The notes under the pieces are model-generated. The model was not told the DNA's origin. It saw only the letters and a list, made by a program, of their open reading frames with translations, and ran no database searches. Below are positions 1-11,039 of a DNA stretch of 64,000 nucleotides, in pieces. The translations under genes were made by a program, and so were the position numbers. Source of the DNA: Heligmosomoides polygyrus polygyrus (lineage: Eukaryota > Nematoda > Chromadorea > Rhabditida > Heligmosomidae); NCBI GenBank assembly GCA_947396885.1, contig OX377205.1, positions 29,513,899 through 29,577,898 on the forward strand. The letters are read 5' to 3'. Position 1 is the first letter of the stretch; the number at the start of each line of letters is the position of its first letter.

Positions 1-165
1 TTGATTCTTGTTGCACTGCATCGTTCGATCTGCTTCAGCCTCGGAGGGGCGATCTTTAGGGTGCAGATCAGCGGTCGATGCTGTGCTGCGACCGTCTCAT
101 ACGGCACGACCTTCACGCCTGTGACGAGACTTCGGCCAGGATCCCTCGCAAGGACAAGACACTAG
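1..165 (-). mobile_element. RTE-type non-LTR retrotransposon fragment (endonuclease C-terminal end)
   Basis: Reading the minus strand of positions 1-150 gives an open frame containing VVPYETVAAQHRPLICTLK and KIAPPRLKQIERC. This is the end of the apurinic endonuclease domain and the linker of nematode RTE-type elements: the HRPL block is the counterpart of the SDHR catalytic motif. The frame meets a stop near 160. The fragment is cut by the window edge, so its RT part would lie to the left. It is a different RTE subfamily from the copy at 213-2100, whose equivalent motif reads GSDHRLV. Confidence 0.7.
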
Positions 166-212
166 GTTTATACGGAAGCTAAAAAATTGGTAGTAAGTTA
201 GAAATTTAATGA

Positions 213-2100
213 TTATTCAAACAGTGCAGGGTTTTGTTGAAATACCAAGTATACTTGCTTTACTTTGATACTCTGATGGTCCTTTTGTTGGCTGGAGGTC
301 TTCTCAGCGGGGACCACAACTCTTCCAGACCGCTCGATCTCCGGCTGCTTGCATCTTGTGAGGCAGACTCGCTCCCTGAAAGATCTTGAGAATGAGTCTG
401 CCCATCGCGTTGGCGGTCGTCCCAGTGGTCTCTTATGGTCTCTCGGGAGCCATTCTGTGACACGGAGACTCCATCTATCGTCCTTTCGTCGAAGCCGGTG
501 TCCGGCCCAGCGATATTTGGACTTCTTTATGTACTGCAGTGGGTCTGCTAATGGCGACTTCTCCCGTAGCTCTGAGCTTCGTAGACCTTCTTGCCATTGC
601 TGACGAAGCCTTGTCCTTAGAAGACATCTCTCCAGTGCACGATGCGTAGTTTGCATCGCTCTGGCGATTGTCTTGTTGTCGGGCCAGGTTTCCGTTGCGT
701 AACACATCGCAGCCACAAGGGCTTACATTATCGCCTTCTCATCGCAGAGATCTCGTTTGCAGCGCTTTATGCTTGAACCTTTCCCAGCGGCTTCTAACAG
801 CTTCAATCTTCTGTAGGCTTGAATGGACTCCTTCACTGCAATTCGCCAGGCCTTCGAGATGGTGACTTTTTCCAGATGGGAAGCATTGGAATCCAGTTTG
901 ACAGCTCTTCTTTGCTCCAAGAGTTTAATCGCATGTGGGTTGAGTCTTGAAGCAGACGGTGATATGGCTTTGCAAGAGGTGCTAGCACATTTCAACAGTC
1001 CTTTGGAGAGAAGGTCGTAGTCTTCCGATGGATCTTCAAGAAGATTCCAATCGTACGACTTTATTCCAACTCCTCAGACTTAAATGTAGGGATCCTCACC
1101 GGTGCCGGTTTATGAGTGTCACGCTTGAACATCCCCTTTTTGACAGTCGGCTTCGCACGAACAAGACGGTGATCCGAGCCGATGTCAAATGAAGGCAGCA
1201 CCGTCGAACAGACTCCAGCGTCTGTTTGTAAGAACATGGTCGATCTCCGAACGTGCTTCTCCATTTGGGCGTTCCCAGGTCCATCGTCGGTTTTAAGGCT
1301 TCTTAAACACAGAATTTCCATGGTAGAGACGGCACGCGGATAGGAAGTCTATCAGGCGCTCTCCGTTTTCGTTCCTTGAGGAAGTTCCATATGGTCCTAG
1401 CCTCCATTCGTCGTGATCATTCGTATCGACGATAGCGTTAAAGTCCCCAACGTCAACTTTGTAGTAGCTCTTCTCGTCGTTGACAGTCCTTTCGAATAGC
1501 TTGTAGAATTCCTCCTTTTCTTGGTCTGTGGCCGCAGATGTTGGAGCATATCCATTTATGATGGATATGGTTGCTTGATCTTTGGTTTTCAGACGAAGAA
1601 CAGCTACTCGCGGACTGATGATTTTGTAAGAGTCTACTAGATAGTGCACTGTCGAATTGACGAGAAATCCAACTCCGCCAATATTCTTTCTGTCTACCTT
1701 TGCTCCGATAATGAGAAGCTCGTTGTGGTCGGTCCTTATGGTTCCGTTCTGCCTTTCGTTTCCTGCAGGGCGATAACGTCGTATTTGATGTTGCGGCTTC
1801 TTAAAGCAGTGTCCGAAGATCCTGCTCAGATGCGATCGAACGACAGTTATAAGTGCAGACGAATAGGCAGTTTCCGTGTCGTGGTGGGAGGGAGTTTCCG
1901 GTAGTCCGATTCCAATGACGTCCTGATAGTTTAACTCCGAGATTAGATGGCTCCTCGCCGGAGGTGGATGCAACCGACGTCGTAGAAGTCCACCTCCGGC
2001 GCGCGGAGGACTGGGGCGCGGGTTTAGTTGTTTGGGCCATAGCGGTGGTCTGGTTACTCACATGTTCCTGGCCAGAGATACAGGAGAGCCGCCCATACAC
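213..2100 (-). mobile_element. RTE-type retrotransposon, reverse-transcriptase core deleted
   Basis: Minus-strand pieces appear in the order expected for an RTE polyprotein. The AP endonuclease runs from 2100 to 1061, with RKNIGGVGFLVN, the catalytic-type block VDVGDFNAIV, and GSDHRLVRAKP. The basic linker runs from 995 to 723. The C-terminal domain runs from 716 to 213, with ATETWPDNKT, SKYRWAGHRLRRKDDRWSL and GRPPTRWADSF. The whole RT palm, normally several hundred codons with a FADD/YADD box, is missing. Linker and C-terminus abut at about 717-722. Frame changes separate the pieces, so this is a non-autonomous relic. Family assignment follows the motif set; the clade name is inference. Confidence 0.8.
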
Positions 2101-2439
2101 GTCAAAGCGTCGCGTACTGCGTGACCGTTTGTGCCGTTAGCCATCACAAAGTGATGTTCACCCCTTCACCGCGATGAGGTGGCACATGAAGGGGAAAAAC
2201 CAAGTGTAGGCTAAGCAAATTTTTTGAATCTACAGTTTTGTCGGCTTTCTTGGAACGTTGAATTAAGATTTCTTACCAGTAAGAAGACGTGAAAGAGTTT
2301 GGTAAGAAAACTGTTCAGCTTGAGCTGAAAATGACATGTCAGATAAATACTGAATCAAATCTGGTTAACATCAGCATGAAAAGCCCACTGGAATTTTAGT
2401 TCTACAACACTACAGGTAAGGTGACTCTTCCGATCTACC

Positions 2440-2505
2440 GTTTACGATTTGCGATTTACGACGGTTTTTTCGTAATTACGATTTACGATTAACGAAATTT
2501 CAAAT
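2440..2505. repeat. Short tandem low-complexity repeat (TTTACGAT-like)
   Basis: Variants of tttacgatttgcgatttacg recur about five times. The rest of 2101-2499 shows no coding signal. A similar cgttatccg repeat lies at 45190-45270. Confidence 0.5.
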
Positions 2506-2862
2506 TCCATTTACGCACACCGCTGACCCCAATACAACTGGCGGAAAGGTGTTCCCTACACTGCCCTCAGAAAGTTGCGGAGCCAAGGGCGGGATGTCCG
2601 GGTCCCCGCCATAACTTGGAGACATCGTATTTCTAATCACGTCCCTTGACCTGGCAGCTCTATCCTGAACAGATTTCATTCTTGAGGCAAGAGTCGGAAT
2701 CTTACATACCACATTTGGAGAAAAGGACTTTTCAACTGCACCGTCAAGGCGTTCTTCAGGTCCCGCCACATTCCTCAGTTCCAAGGCGTCGTCCGCATTT
2801 TCCGACAAGCAGAGCAACATCTTAACGAGATATGTCATGACAACAACGCGATCATCCACTAA
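2500..2862 (-). CDS. Candidate coding exon of an unrecognised host gene
   Basis: The minus strand holds an open reading of about 119 codons, preceded by a nematode-type acceptor (tactttttag at about 2861-2870) and followed by a usable donor (gtaaat just past residue C of GSAVC). The peptide is rich in charged and helical segments (for example VQDRAARSRDVIRN) and ends in a Pro-rich stretch (DPDIPPLAPQLSEG). No domain is recognised. A second minus-strand open stretch at about 2990-3125 (SSKNLTANGEVRSDFE) could be an upstream exon, but the splice phases were not closed. It could also be an old repeat-derived frame. Confidence 0.4.
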   Translation of the reverse strand, partial: LVDDRVVVMTYLVKMLLCLSENADDALELRNVAGPEERLDGAVEKSFSPNVVCKIPTLASRMKSVQDRAARSRDVIRNTMSPSYGGDPDIPPLAPQLSEGSVGNTFPPVVLGSAVCVNGI

Positions 2863-3315
2863 AAAGTACTCAACATAAGGAGAATTCTTTGATCCTTTAA
2901 AATGAAAGGACGGTGAACCGGTTTTATGTACACTTTCAGATAACTCTTCAATGTAGAGACCACCAACTCCTAGCTGGAATCACCCATAGTCTCTAGTTCT
3001 GGCGAAAATTGAAAGAAACCCACCTCCTTCTCTCAACTGTCTCCACGACCGAACTGGCTTCGAAATCACTTCGGACTTCCCCATTAGCTGTTAGGTTTTT
3101 GGACGATGTCACGTCAATTAACAACGATTTCACACGCCGTAAACTTGTCCAAATAGGGCGGCGCGGGTAGAGCGGGAAGTGGGCGGTGGGCGGGATCATG
3201 TAGGGAACGAATGCCCCCCCCAACACAACTTTGCGCAAAGTTAGGGACGCTGCCAGCCTCTGCCTGCACGCGTAGGGCGTGCTGAAGTTGGCTGGAAACA
3301 GCGATGACGAGCGAG

Positions 3316-3508
3316 CGGCGGTGGCGCAGAGGGTAGAAGGACGGCTTAATCCCCATGATCGCTCTTTCCAGCTTGAGCCTGCCTTCCACTTGCAGGCAGA
3401 GGGCTAACGCCACGAACGGCTCATTTTCCGTCGTCCCTAACTCTGTATTGGGGTCGAGATATTGGCATTTTGTTGTTTCCCAGAGAGAGAGGCGATTCTG
3501 CCCAAATA
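3316..3508 (+). repeat. Left half of an interspersed repeat (SINE-like), interrupted by the Tc1 element
   Basis: The stretch from about 3405 (agggctaacgcc, tattggggtcgagatatt) matches a second copy at 11040-11270. The repeat resumes after the Tc1-like insertion at 4789 with caacacttgggccgatcc. At 3328 there is an A-box-like tggcgcagaggg followed about 45 nt later by a weak B-box-like cttgagcct, so a tRNA origin is possible for the head. The A-box head is not seen in the 11-kb copy. Confidence 0.5.
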
Positions 3509-4786
3509 CAGGGTGGCTGATAAGTATTGTCGCGATATTTGCGTGCACCTGTTTCTCTTATATTTTTTTGAAATCGTGTGTCTTTGCGTCCATCGTTTAC
3601 GTCATTAAATACAGTTTCTTGCGATATATGAAATTTTTTGTTTTTTGCCTCTATGCGACCGCACCCTCATCGAGCAGCAAAGCCCGCCTCGCTGAAAGCG
3701 GAGAGTCCACCACCGCCATTGCAAGGGAGTCTAGTATTCCATGGAGAACAGTTCACCGGATCAACATGCAGTAGAATAAGAAAGGAAACGTCAGAATAAA
3801 GATAAAGTCAGGTCGTCCTCGTTCTGTGAATACAAGGAAGAACCGTGCGATCATTAAGAAGAGAATCGTCAGAAACGACAGCATATCTCTTAAAAAATCG
3901 CAAAGAGCCTCGAAGTTGCTCGTTCTACTGTCGAGCCATTTGCTAATAATAAACTAGGACTTCGCAGCTATAGTCTATTCAACGGAAAGCATTTGACAGA
4001 CGCAGCCAAGGAAAACGAGAGAAAAAATGAAAGGGGCTGCTACAGCTTTTCTTAGTGCGCCGCGTAGAAGATGTACTGTGGATAGATAAGAAAATTTTCA
4101 AAATCGAAGTTGCTCTCAATGCTAAGAATAATCACCTGCTCCTCAGTCCCGATCAAGAACACACTCAAAAAAGGAAAATCGTCACAGAGTTGCTGTTTCC
4201 CAAAGCACTGATGGTGTGGGCTGGAATCACAGCAAACCAGAAGACGCCGTGGTTTTCGTGAAAAGAAACGTGAAAATCAACGCTGGAACATAACAAAAGA
4301 AGATTCTGAGGAAAATAGTCCTTTCCTTTTATGGAAAAAATCTCGAGATGACCTTTCAACAGGGCTGGGCTCCTGCCCATGGAGCGAGGACGACGATTGC
4401 GTACCTGGACGCCAACTTCCCTGCATACCTGACGAAGGATCAGTGGCCGTCTAACAGCCCGGGTCTAAATCCCCTTGACTATGCCATATAGGGATACCTA
4501 GAGCAGAAGCTAAGAAGAGGACTATCACCAATTTGGACCAGCTTCGCTGCGAACTTAATCAAGTCTGGACAGAAATCGATGCTAGCTGCATGCAGCGCAC
4601 CGTGGAGTCAGTGAAACCAAGACTTTAAGCCTGCGTAAAAGCCAAGGAAGGCCATTTCAAAGCGTTCTTGAAATTCAATCTACATGCTGTTGGTTATGTT
4701 GAGAAATAATAAACAATAACAAAATCTCGTGTATTATTGAAAATATTACGTTTTTTTCGCGACGACAATACTTATCGGCCACCCTG
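3509..4786 (+). mobile_element. Tc1/mariner-family transposon, decayed transposase
   Basis: Terminal inverted repeats begin cagggtggctgataagtatt at 3509 and end as its complement at 4786 (aatacttatcggccaccctg). A TA lies at each side (3507-3508 and 4787-4788), as expected for Tc1/mariner. The 1278-bp length is normal. Inside, pieces of a transposase in several frames follow the expected order: a helix-turn-helix start (ESSIPWRTVHRIN, about 3727-3770), GRPRS near 3812, GWAPAHGARTT near 4363, and the last catalytic region SNSPGLNPLDYAI near 4453. Frameshifts and stops show it is dead. Its insertion splits the repeat at 3316-3508/4789-4835. Confidence 0.85.
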
Positions 4787-4839
4787 TACAACACTTGGGC
4801 CGATCCGACCTAACGTTGAGATATACTCCTGGTCAGACG

Positions 4840-4975
4840 AGTGTTGCCAATTCATCGACCCCGTATGGATGGAGGGCTTGGTTGGCATGGTCGAGAAATC
4901 CGAACAAGGAATCTGGTATAGGGTGCACGCGAGAGCCGGCACCTCCAACTGTGGTACACCTACACCGTATCTCTT
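4840..4975 (-). repeat. Partial copy of tRNA-derived SINE family S1
   Basis: The plus strand (gggcttggttggcatggtcg, aaatccgaacaaggaatctg, ggtgcacgcgagagccgg) matches the better copies at 6010-6305 and 18715-19022. Their tRNA-like promoter reads on the minus strand. The A-box end is eroded here. Confidence 0.6.
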
Positions 4976-5406
4976 TATATCTATTTATAATACATATGTC
5001 ATGGAGAAGTTTCGAAATTGATCTACAACCCACTGTATATCATGGCAACCGATCAAGAATAGGAAGCACTGGGGCCTTCACAAAATCGGCTCAATATTTT
5101 CTGATCAACGTAACTTATAGATCGACCTCTATAGTAATATCTATATCTTAAAGGCTAGATTCTGTAACTATGCGCTGATTCTGGCATAGATTAGATTAAA
5201 GCAGAGTGTTGAAAAGAAGATTTTCACTGCAGAAGCGATTGAAGGCATGAGGAGATGAAGTCTCCATAGTTGTAGCACGATTTAAAGACAGTATCGGTGT
5301 TACTTGAATGCTGACGAGTAGTGAGTCTAAACAGGTGTCCGGACTTTTCCTCCCAAATGTTGGTTTGGAAAAGCAAATGCCAGCCAATTGATCTCGGTTA
5401 TTTCAG

Positions 5407-5611
5407 GACAGGCCATCCAAATTTCTGGAAACTCCGGACTGAAGTCGTTACGTTTCCCTAATCTGCGAAAGATTGAGTCCCCAGACGACATCAAGATCAT
5501 CATCGTCAACAACCCAAAACTTGGAATGAGACGTAGAGACGTCGAGAAAATGTACATACTTGCAGCGGGGCCGCAGCACGCTATCATTGAGTTCAGCGAT
5601 ACATCGTCGAT
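5407..5611 (+). CDS. Exon of a receptor L-domain (irld-like) protein
   Basis: A clean acceptor (ggttatttcag, ending 5406) opens a frame of 67 codons. It runs to a GTATGA donor at 5612. The peptide has the receptor L-domain pattern of leucine- and isoleucine-spaced strands: AIQISGNSGLKSLRFPNLRK, then IKIIIVNNPKLG. This resembles nematode insulin/EGF-receptor-L-domain proteins, which are typically secreted or single-pass receptors. Only this exon was found. The open stretch at 5766-6002 may or may not be downstream coding sequence. No kinase or other partner exon is visible, so this may be an exon relic. Confidence 0.6.
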
Positions 5612-6009
5612 GTATGATAGTAGGTTACTCTTCCAATTATCAGCCCTACGTTTTAGAAAGAATTTGGACAAGAATTAGCGCATTAGTACATGTAGCAGTT
5701 GTCGATCTCAGGCGCAGATACGAGCACTGGACGTAGCACTACTCTTCCCATAGGACCCCGAGGACATGGAAAGGAATCTCTCTCTACCCAGTCCTACGGT
5801 CCGTATTGACGGGGACTATTTGAGGGATGTTTTTGAAGCCACCGAGGTCTACCGCCCTTCATGTCTTGCTGCTCGCCCGAGGAGACCGAACTACGAAAAA
5901 CTAAACACGTCCAGTCCCGATGCCAAATCCCATTATCGAAAATCCAGCCTCGTAAAATATGTCACGGATACCTACCCAACCTCTGTTTTTCTGCACATAT
6001 AAAGGATAA

Positions 6010-6305
6010 AGGATAGAGGAGGGCGGTGCTCAACCCCCTTTGCGATGCGCTACGTACACTACTTCTGTGGGATGTCGTGGAGGTGATTTGATGCGTTCTT
6101 GGCCATACAATGGCTTGCGGTGGCCGGCCGATGAACAAGTCGGCGCGTTATCCTTCCCGGACAGGTCTGGTACCAATTCACCGACCCCAAAGGGACGTAA
6201 GGCTTGGTTGGCCTTTGCGGGAAATCCGAACCAAGAACCTGGTATCGGCTGCGCGCGAGAGCCGGCATCTCTTCCGACAGTCTACACGCACCCTTTGGGA
6301 GCATA
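6010..6305 (-). repeat. tRNA-derived SINE, family S1
   Basis: This copy is homologous to 18715-19022 over about 290 bp. Read on the minus strand, the head near 6305 carries a degenerate A box and the B-box-like ggttcggatttcccgc. The other end holds ggataaaggat repeats, which would be the SINE 3' tail. Confidence 0.65.
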
Positions 6306-6597
6306 TCAACTCTATTAGATTGCAATTATAGGACAACCATGCACTACTGGAATAAAGCTCAGTTGAAAAGGATAATTTCGTACTCCTCCTTTGTGAAACA
6401 AGCAATAAGTTCCAAGTTTGGGCTACCCTCACTTGGCGTGGCGTGCCAACAGCTCCACTCTATCCTCACTTGACTCCGCAGCCCTTTTAAAGCATAAGTC
6501 CTGCGTGTCGAATTGGAGCGGAGCTAAAAGTGGCAGGACCAAGCTTTCATGACGTCGACACAGAATGGAAGTATCACTGAGAGGATGGCGAAAAAGG

Positions 6598-6760
6598 GTT
6601 GGGGGGGGGTCGAGACTCTCAATAAGTGACCTTAACGATTTTCTTTAGCTCTCAATAAGAGGTTGATAAAAGCTGGCTTATATGTTATTTTTTCTGACAA
6701 TCGGATGCTCGGCATGATCATTCAGAGGGGGGGGGGGGGAGGGGGAGGGGGGAGCGCTTC
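6598..6760. repeat. Poly-G tracts
   Basis: Runs of about nine G at 6602-6610 and a 13-G run followed by G-rich imperfect tract at 6727-6753. A third run of ten G lies at 7031-7041. Between 6310 and 8220 I see no convincing gene. Weak open frames at 7408-7890 lack splice support. Confidence 0.6.
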
Positions 6761-8221
6761 GCTTTGGTACGCGTTAAAATAGGAAGGATTTAGCAGAGGA
6801 GATTACAGTGCTTTCTAGCCAATCGAACAACGTTTGTTTTGCGCAAGAGCTTCAACTTTTGCTCGGTGAAAGATTTTTTATAAGGAACATTATTTTTAGC
6901 TTCCGTGGAAAGTTTCGTCTTTAGGTGACATGCTTTGTTAAACTCGCTTGCTCATGAAAATTTCGCAAGACCTTTCCTAGACTCTACAAAACAGCAAAAC
7001 CCCATCGTGTTTCAGAAGCGCGGTGGGAGAGGGGGGGGGGTTCACCTGATACTCGCATAAAAATCCTGGTGGGAACAAAAGGCCAACTTAAAGCGTAACC
7101 ACACGAACTTTTTGTCCTCGAGTCTCGATTAGAAGAATAGACGCCTAAAACACCAGTCCTAGTTGGGAGAGAAAGGAGAGAAAGTATGACAGAGTGGAAC
7201 AAAACCTGGAACAAATTTGATCATAGCTGTAATCGCACGAAGGCATAAATCAACACCTTCCAAACATCGAATATGTTCCAAAAAAATCATAAAAATTCTG
7301 ATTCGTTTGCTCTGGTGAGCTATAGAATTTCTTCACCTTATTGCTCTTCCTGCAATTTTTGGGCAGATTCGATATTTGGAATGTTCGCCTAGTGCACCTG
7401 TGCAGTTTTACAGTGAGGCTTCATGGTTCATGACTCGGGGGCGGAAAGACTTCGGAAAAATGCAGCATACATCTCTTCTATTTGAAGGGTGAAGACTCTC
7501 GCAGTGGTATTCTTTCCTGCCCTTCCAACCTACACCTGAGACCTTCCTTGGCGAGTTGGGCAAAAAGTGTTGAAAGTGGTGTTGGCTCTGCTTAATAGGT
7601 AGGGAGCACGAAAAAAATGCCTGAAGGAAACTATTGTGGGCTGCAAACATCCGAAGTGTCTGTAACGTGAGCATCTGGTAAGTAAGTTGGACGAGGAGAG
7701 GATTGGAAGGGCAGTTTTTTTGCTGTATAAGCGGCATCCGTTTCCGTCGCTCGGATATACGCTTGAAACCCTTGCGTGCCCAGAGACATATGTAGCATTC
7801 CACTGCATATACTGTGCTTATCATTGGAGTAAAGCAAGTTCGACGCGTGAGCTCAGCCATGATGCGATACGATTGAAATACGGGTCATAGAAGGTTCTTG
7901 CACACATAATACAGTGTAGTTGAGAAGAAACTTTATTTATCAACAACCGTTGCTCTGTATGGAGTTGTGTTAGAGTAGCTGTGCTATAGAACCTTAAACA
8001 TCACAGCATGATATGAATATTTTGTTGGTGTCTGCGGTACTTTGGTCACGCATTCGATAAGGACATCTAAAACAGGAAGCTATCTATAAGGGTTAGACTT
8101 AGCCCCAACCATTCTATTGTGTGATTTAGATAATCTTTAAGACCAACAGTGTCCTTAAAATGTTTATCTGGGTATTTAAACCTACTAGCGTCTTATATTT
8201 TTAAGTGACTTCTTTTTACAG

Positions 8222-8556
8222 GAGTCATGGACAACAAAATGTTGATCGTGATGGGCATCCTAGCTGTGCTCATCGTTTTGCTGCTTGCGATGATAATGTC
8301 ATTCCTGACTGCAAGTTATGTTAAACACAAACGAGAGTTCACCAAGGACGGCTTTCCCACTCCACCGTACCGACTGGAAAAGGATTCCAAAGCAATACTT
8401 ACTGGATGGGTCAAGGCAAGGTTCCGACAAAATTGCTCATTGAAAAGGAGGGTCCTGATTTGCAGAGCGTTCAGGAAATAACCAGCAAGAATCCGCTGAT
8501 TTGGCGCTGCAGTGATCGCGAGTATATTTGGCCATATCAGAAGAGGGATGGAACGC
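8222..8556 (+). CDS. Probable first coding exon of a single-pass membrane protein, with an internal frameshift
   Basis: A strong acceptor (cttctttttacag, ending 8221) lies five bases before ATG 8227. This spacing is typical of a spliced-leader acceptor and so of an mRNA 5' end. The peptide begins with a short head and one hydrophobic helix (residues about 5-29, MLIVMGILAVLIVLLLAMIM), then a basic stretch (VKHKREFTKDGFPTPPYR). After about residue 52 the coding signal moves to another frame (GQGKVPTKLLIEKEGPDLQS and EITSKNPLIWRCSDREYIWP). It ends at a GTAAGC donor at 8557. A one-base indel near 8375-8400 explains this. The exon probably starts the long gene continued at 13962, but the phases (1 against 0) need a missing exon. 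Confidence 0.5.
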
Positions 8557-8643
8557 GTAAGCACAATTTGTGGCGCTTTAGAGTGGTTCTAAAAGTACGA
8601 CTTAAGCATTGCACCCAAAGAGATACTAACTAATCATGATCTA

Positions 8644-9513
8644 TTAGGTTGATCGAAAAGTCTTTCAACGCTAGCACAACAACATTCAAATTTGTCCCTA
8701 TTTGCTAAAACAAAAACTCAGTCTACGATATATTCTCAGCCAAGACTAAGATCCTTCTCAATCATTCAGGCAGCCTTTCATTTCCTTTCCGCCAGAATTC
8801 CGAGAGCTGTGAGGAAAAGAATTCAGAAACCTCCGTTTCCAGTTAACGTCGATCATCGAACTCGCTACCTCGAAGCTGCTGCATCAGAGCCCTGAACAGG
8901 TGGTAGTCAGAAGGAGCGAGGTCTGGAGAGTACGGTAGATGTGGCAGAACTTCCCAACCTCACTCCTGGATTTTCTCGCGACTCACTTTTGCGACCTGAG
9001 GACGCGCGTTGTCAGCAGGTGGACATTTTCCCGTTCCGGACGTTTTCGGCGCACGGCGTCGGAAGCTCTGGAGCTGGGTGGCGCATACAGATGCTGTGAC
9101 TGTTGCCTCACTATTCAGCAACTCCCAGTAAAGCATGCCTTCCGAGTCCAGTTAATGGGCATCCTAAACGAGGTCGATCTTCGAGAGAGATATCTCCAGC
9201 CTTGAAGCGCTGATATCAGCGGGCCACTGTGGACTGGTGAATGACTTCCTTCTTGAGTGCAGCGCAGATGTTGGAGGCCGCAGTCCTTGCGGAATGGCCT
9301 TGCAGAAATTCGTAGTAGACGATAGGTCGTAGGATAGTGCGCTTATCGTTGACATTGTTGCTGTATTCGTACTCGACGAGGCCTTATATAGTATGCTTGA
9401 GGAAGCTTCGAGGATGTATTGTGACGTCACCACACAACATCAATACTGTAAGGGCTTTAACAAATTTAGCAGGCAGTAGCGTAAAGTTTTGCAAGACGTT
9501 TCGATTAACCCAA
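8644..9513 (-). mobile_element. Decayed mariner element with matching TIRs
   Basis: The ends ttaggttgatcgaaaagtc (8644) and, inverted, ttgggttaatcgaaacgtc (9513) pair as TIRs, with TA on both sides. The minus-strand frame near 8870-8950 encodes the mariner third-catalytic block LPYSPDLAPSDYHLFRAL. At 870 bp it is shorter than the roughly 1.25 kb of a full mariner, so internal deletions are likely. It lies in the candidate intron after 8556. Confidence 0.75.
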
Positions 9514-9779
9514 TATGTAAGACTGGAAAGCCAACTCTTATGAAAATTCTTTAATAAAATCGAGCAACGCACAGTCAGTCAATATTTCCGAATCTCATGC
9601 CTTTTGTAGCATGTTTGGATTAGTAGCATGTTCATATGTTGGGCTGTTTTAGAGAAAAACTATAAAGTAATCTAGAAAGAGATTTTCTCTTTATTTTAGA
9701 AAAGGGACTTACGCCTTAAACTTTCTATTTTACTAGCGATTGATTGTTTTGAGCTTGGAGTTTTGATACATTCTCATTT

Positions 9780-10600
9780 GTTACAAGATAATGATTTCAG
9801 TCCGCAGAGGCACTTTGAAATGAGGTGTATATGGTGGGAATTGAGTTTGATCGCTAATCCCAGATATGTGTCCCATATCTACCGCAGACATGTGGAAATA
9901 GAACTGTGGTGGATCGTTTTACCTGCCAATCACGCAGGACGAGCTCATGCTACCACCTTCAGGAATCCAACGTACTCGAGGACATCGGTGCTCAGGCATT
10001 CTCAATACGTGTCCTGCGAGGCGTAGACGTCTTTTTGCGATTAGTGTAGAGAGGCTTTGATCCCCTTCGCTTTAAGATTTCGCTGTTAGTCATGTGGTCT
10101 GTATATCGCACTCTCAATATCCGTCGAAGACACCTCTGGTAAAAGGAGTTTAGCCTTTTGGTGCGCTTCACAGACATCGCCCATGTTCCGCTCGTGTAGA
10201 CAACAATATGGACGACAATTGAGTGATAAAGCCGTTGCTTTATATTTAGCATTATTCCATCTATTTATTTGGATGGAGAATAAGCTCAGGACAGCTCAGC
10301 TCATGTCCAAGCTTTCGAAACACAGATGCTGCCTTAACAATCCTCGTCAGTATTTCTGATTTCACATTCCAGTCGCATGATGGGTACTTTCAAGATGTGA
10401 ACTTCTGAACAATTTCGAGCTATGATGCATCGACATTGATATGTGCGTCCATATTCCTCCCGCTCCTCATGACGGTCGATTTTTTGGGTTAATCGTAGTC
10501 CAACCTTCCCAACTTTGTTTGCGAGGTGTGTGGTCGCCTGCTGCAGTGAATCGTTATTCTCGGCTACATCCAGACTCGGCTACACCCAGGCTAAGTTGTG
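9780..10600 (-). mobile_element. Non-LTR reverse-transcriptase fragment (RT thumb and C-terminus)
   Basis: Minus-strand frames read RLTQKIDRHEERE near 10480, then YHSIVVHIVVYTSGTWAMS, SFYQRCLRRILRVRYTDHMT and SEILKRRGSKPL (10252-10060). After a frame change they read LAGHVLRMPEHRCPRV (about 10020). This order matches the C-terminal part of endonuclease-reverse-transcriptase polyproteins. The catalytic FADD box and endonuclease are absent. Confidence 0.7.
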
Positions 10601-10774
10601 GTCGAAAAATTGTTCCACGAAAGGTGGCTATTTGTCTTACTATTATTTTCATTACACGGGATATCACATAACTACAAACCACAGCAGTAAACAGAGCGAT
10701 GTCTACTCGAGTATAAGAACGACAATTTTAGAGGTTGTAAGAAAAGCGTGCCAGGGATATGAACTTCATTAGGA

Positions 10775-10895
10775 CAAATTTAGCCTATCAAGTTTCCTTT
10801 TGAAGTCGCTGAGCTTGTCTAAAACATTGCCTACTCTTAGCAGTTTGTTGAACTCGGTGGCAACTCTATTATTGAAGAAATGCTACCTCTTTTAG
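10775..10895 (-). mobile_element. CR1-like LINE 3' coding end fragment
   Basis: The minus strand reads HFFNNRVATEFNKLLRVGN followed by VLDKLSDFKRKLDRL. This is the typical last 40 residues of CR1-group ORF2 proteins (FFxNRVVxxWN...FKxxLD). Confidence 0.6.
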
Positions 10896-11039
10896 CTCTT
10901 GGAATGGCTAATTTCACCGACCTCCTCTGGTATTAGAGGCCCTTAGTTTAAAGGAAATGTTGGAGCTAACCAGGAGACTATCTCAACGGTAGGTCTGAAC
11001 GGCTCAAGTGTTGTACATATGTCGCCTCTCTCTAATCGC

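Noticed and set aside
6040..6331. Several overlapping ORFs on both strands
   Set aside because: They coincide with another S1 SINE copy.
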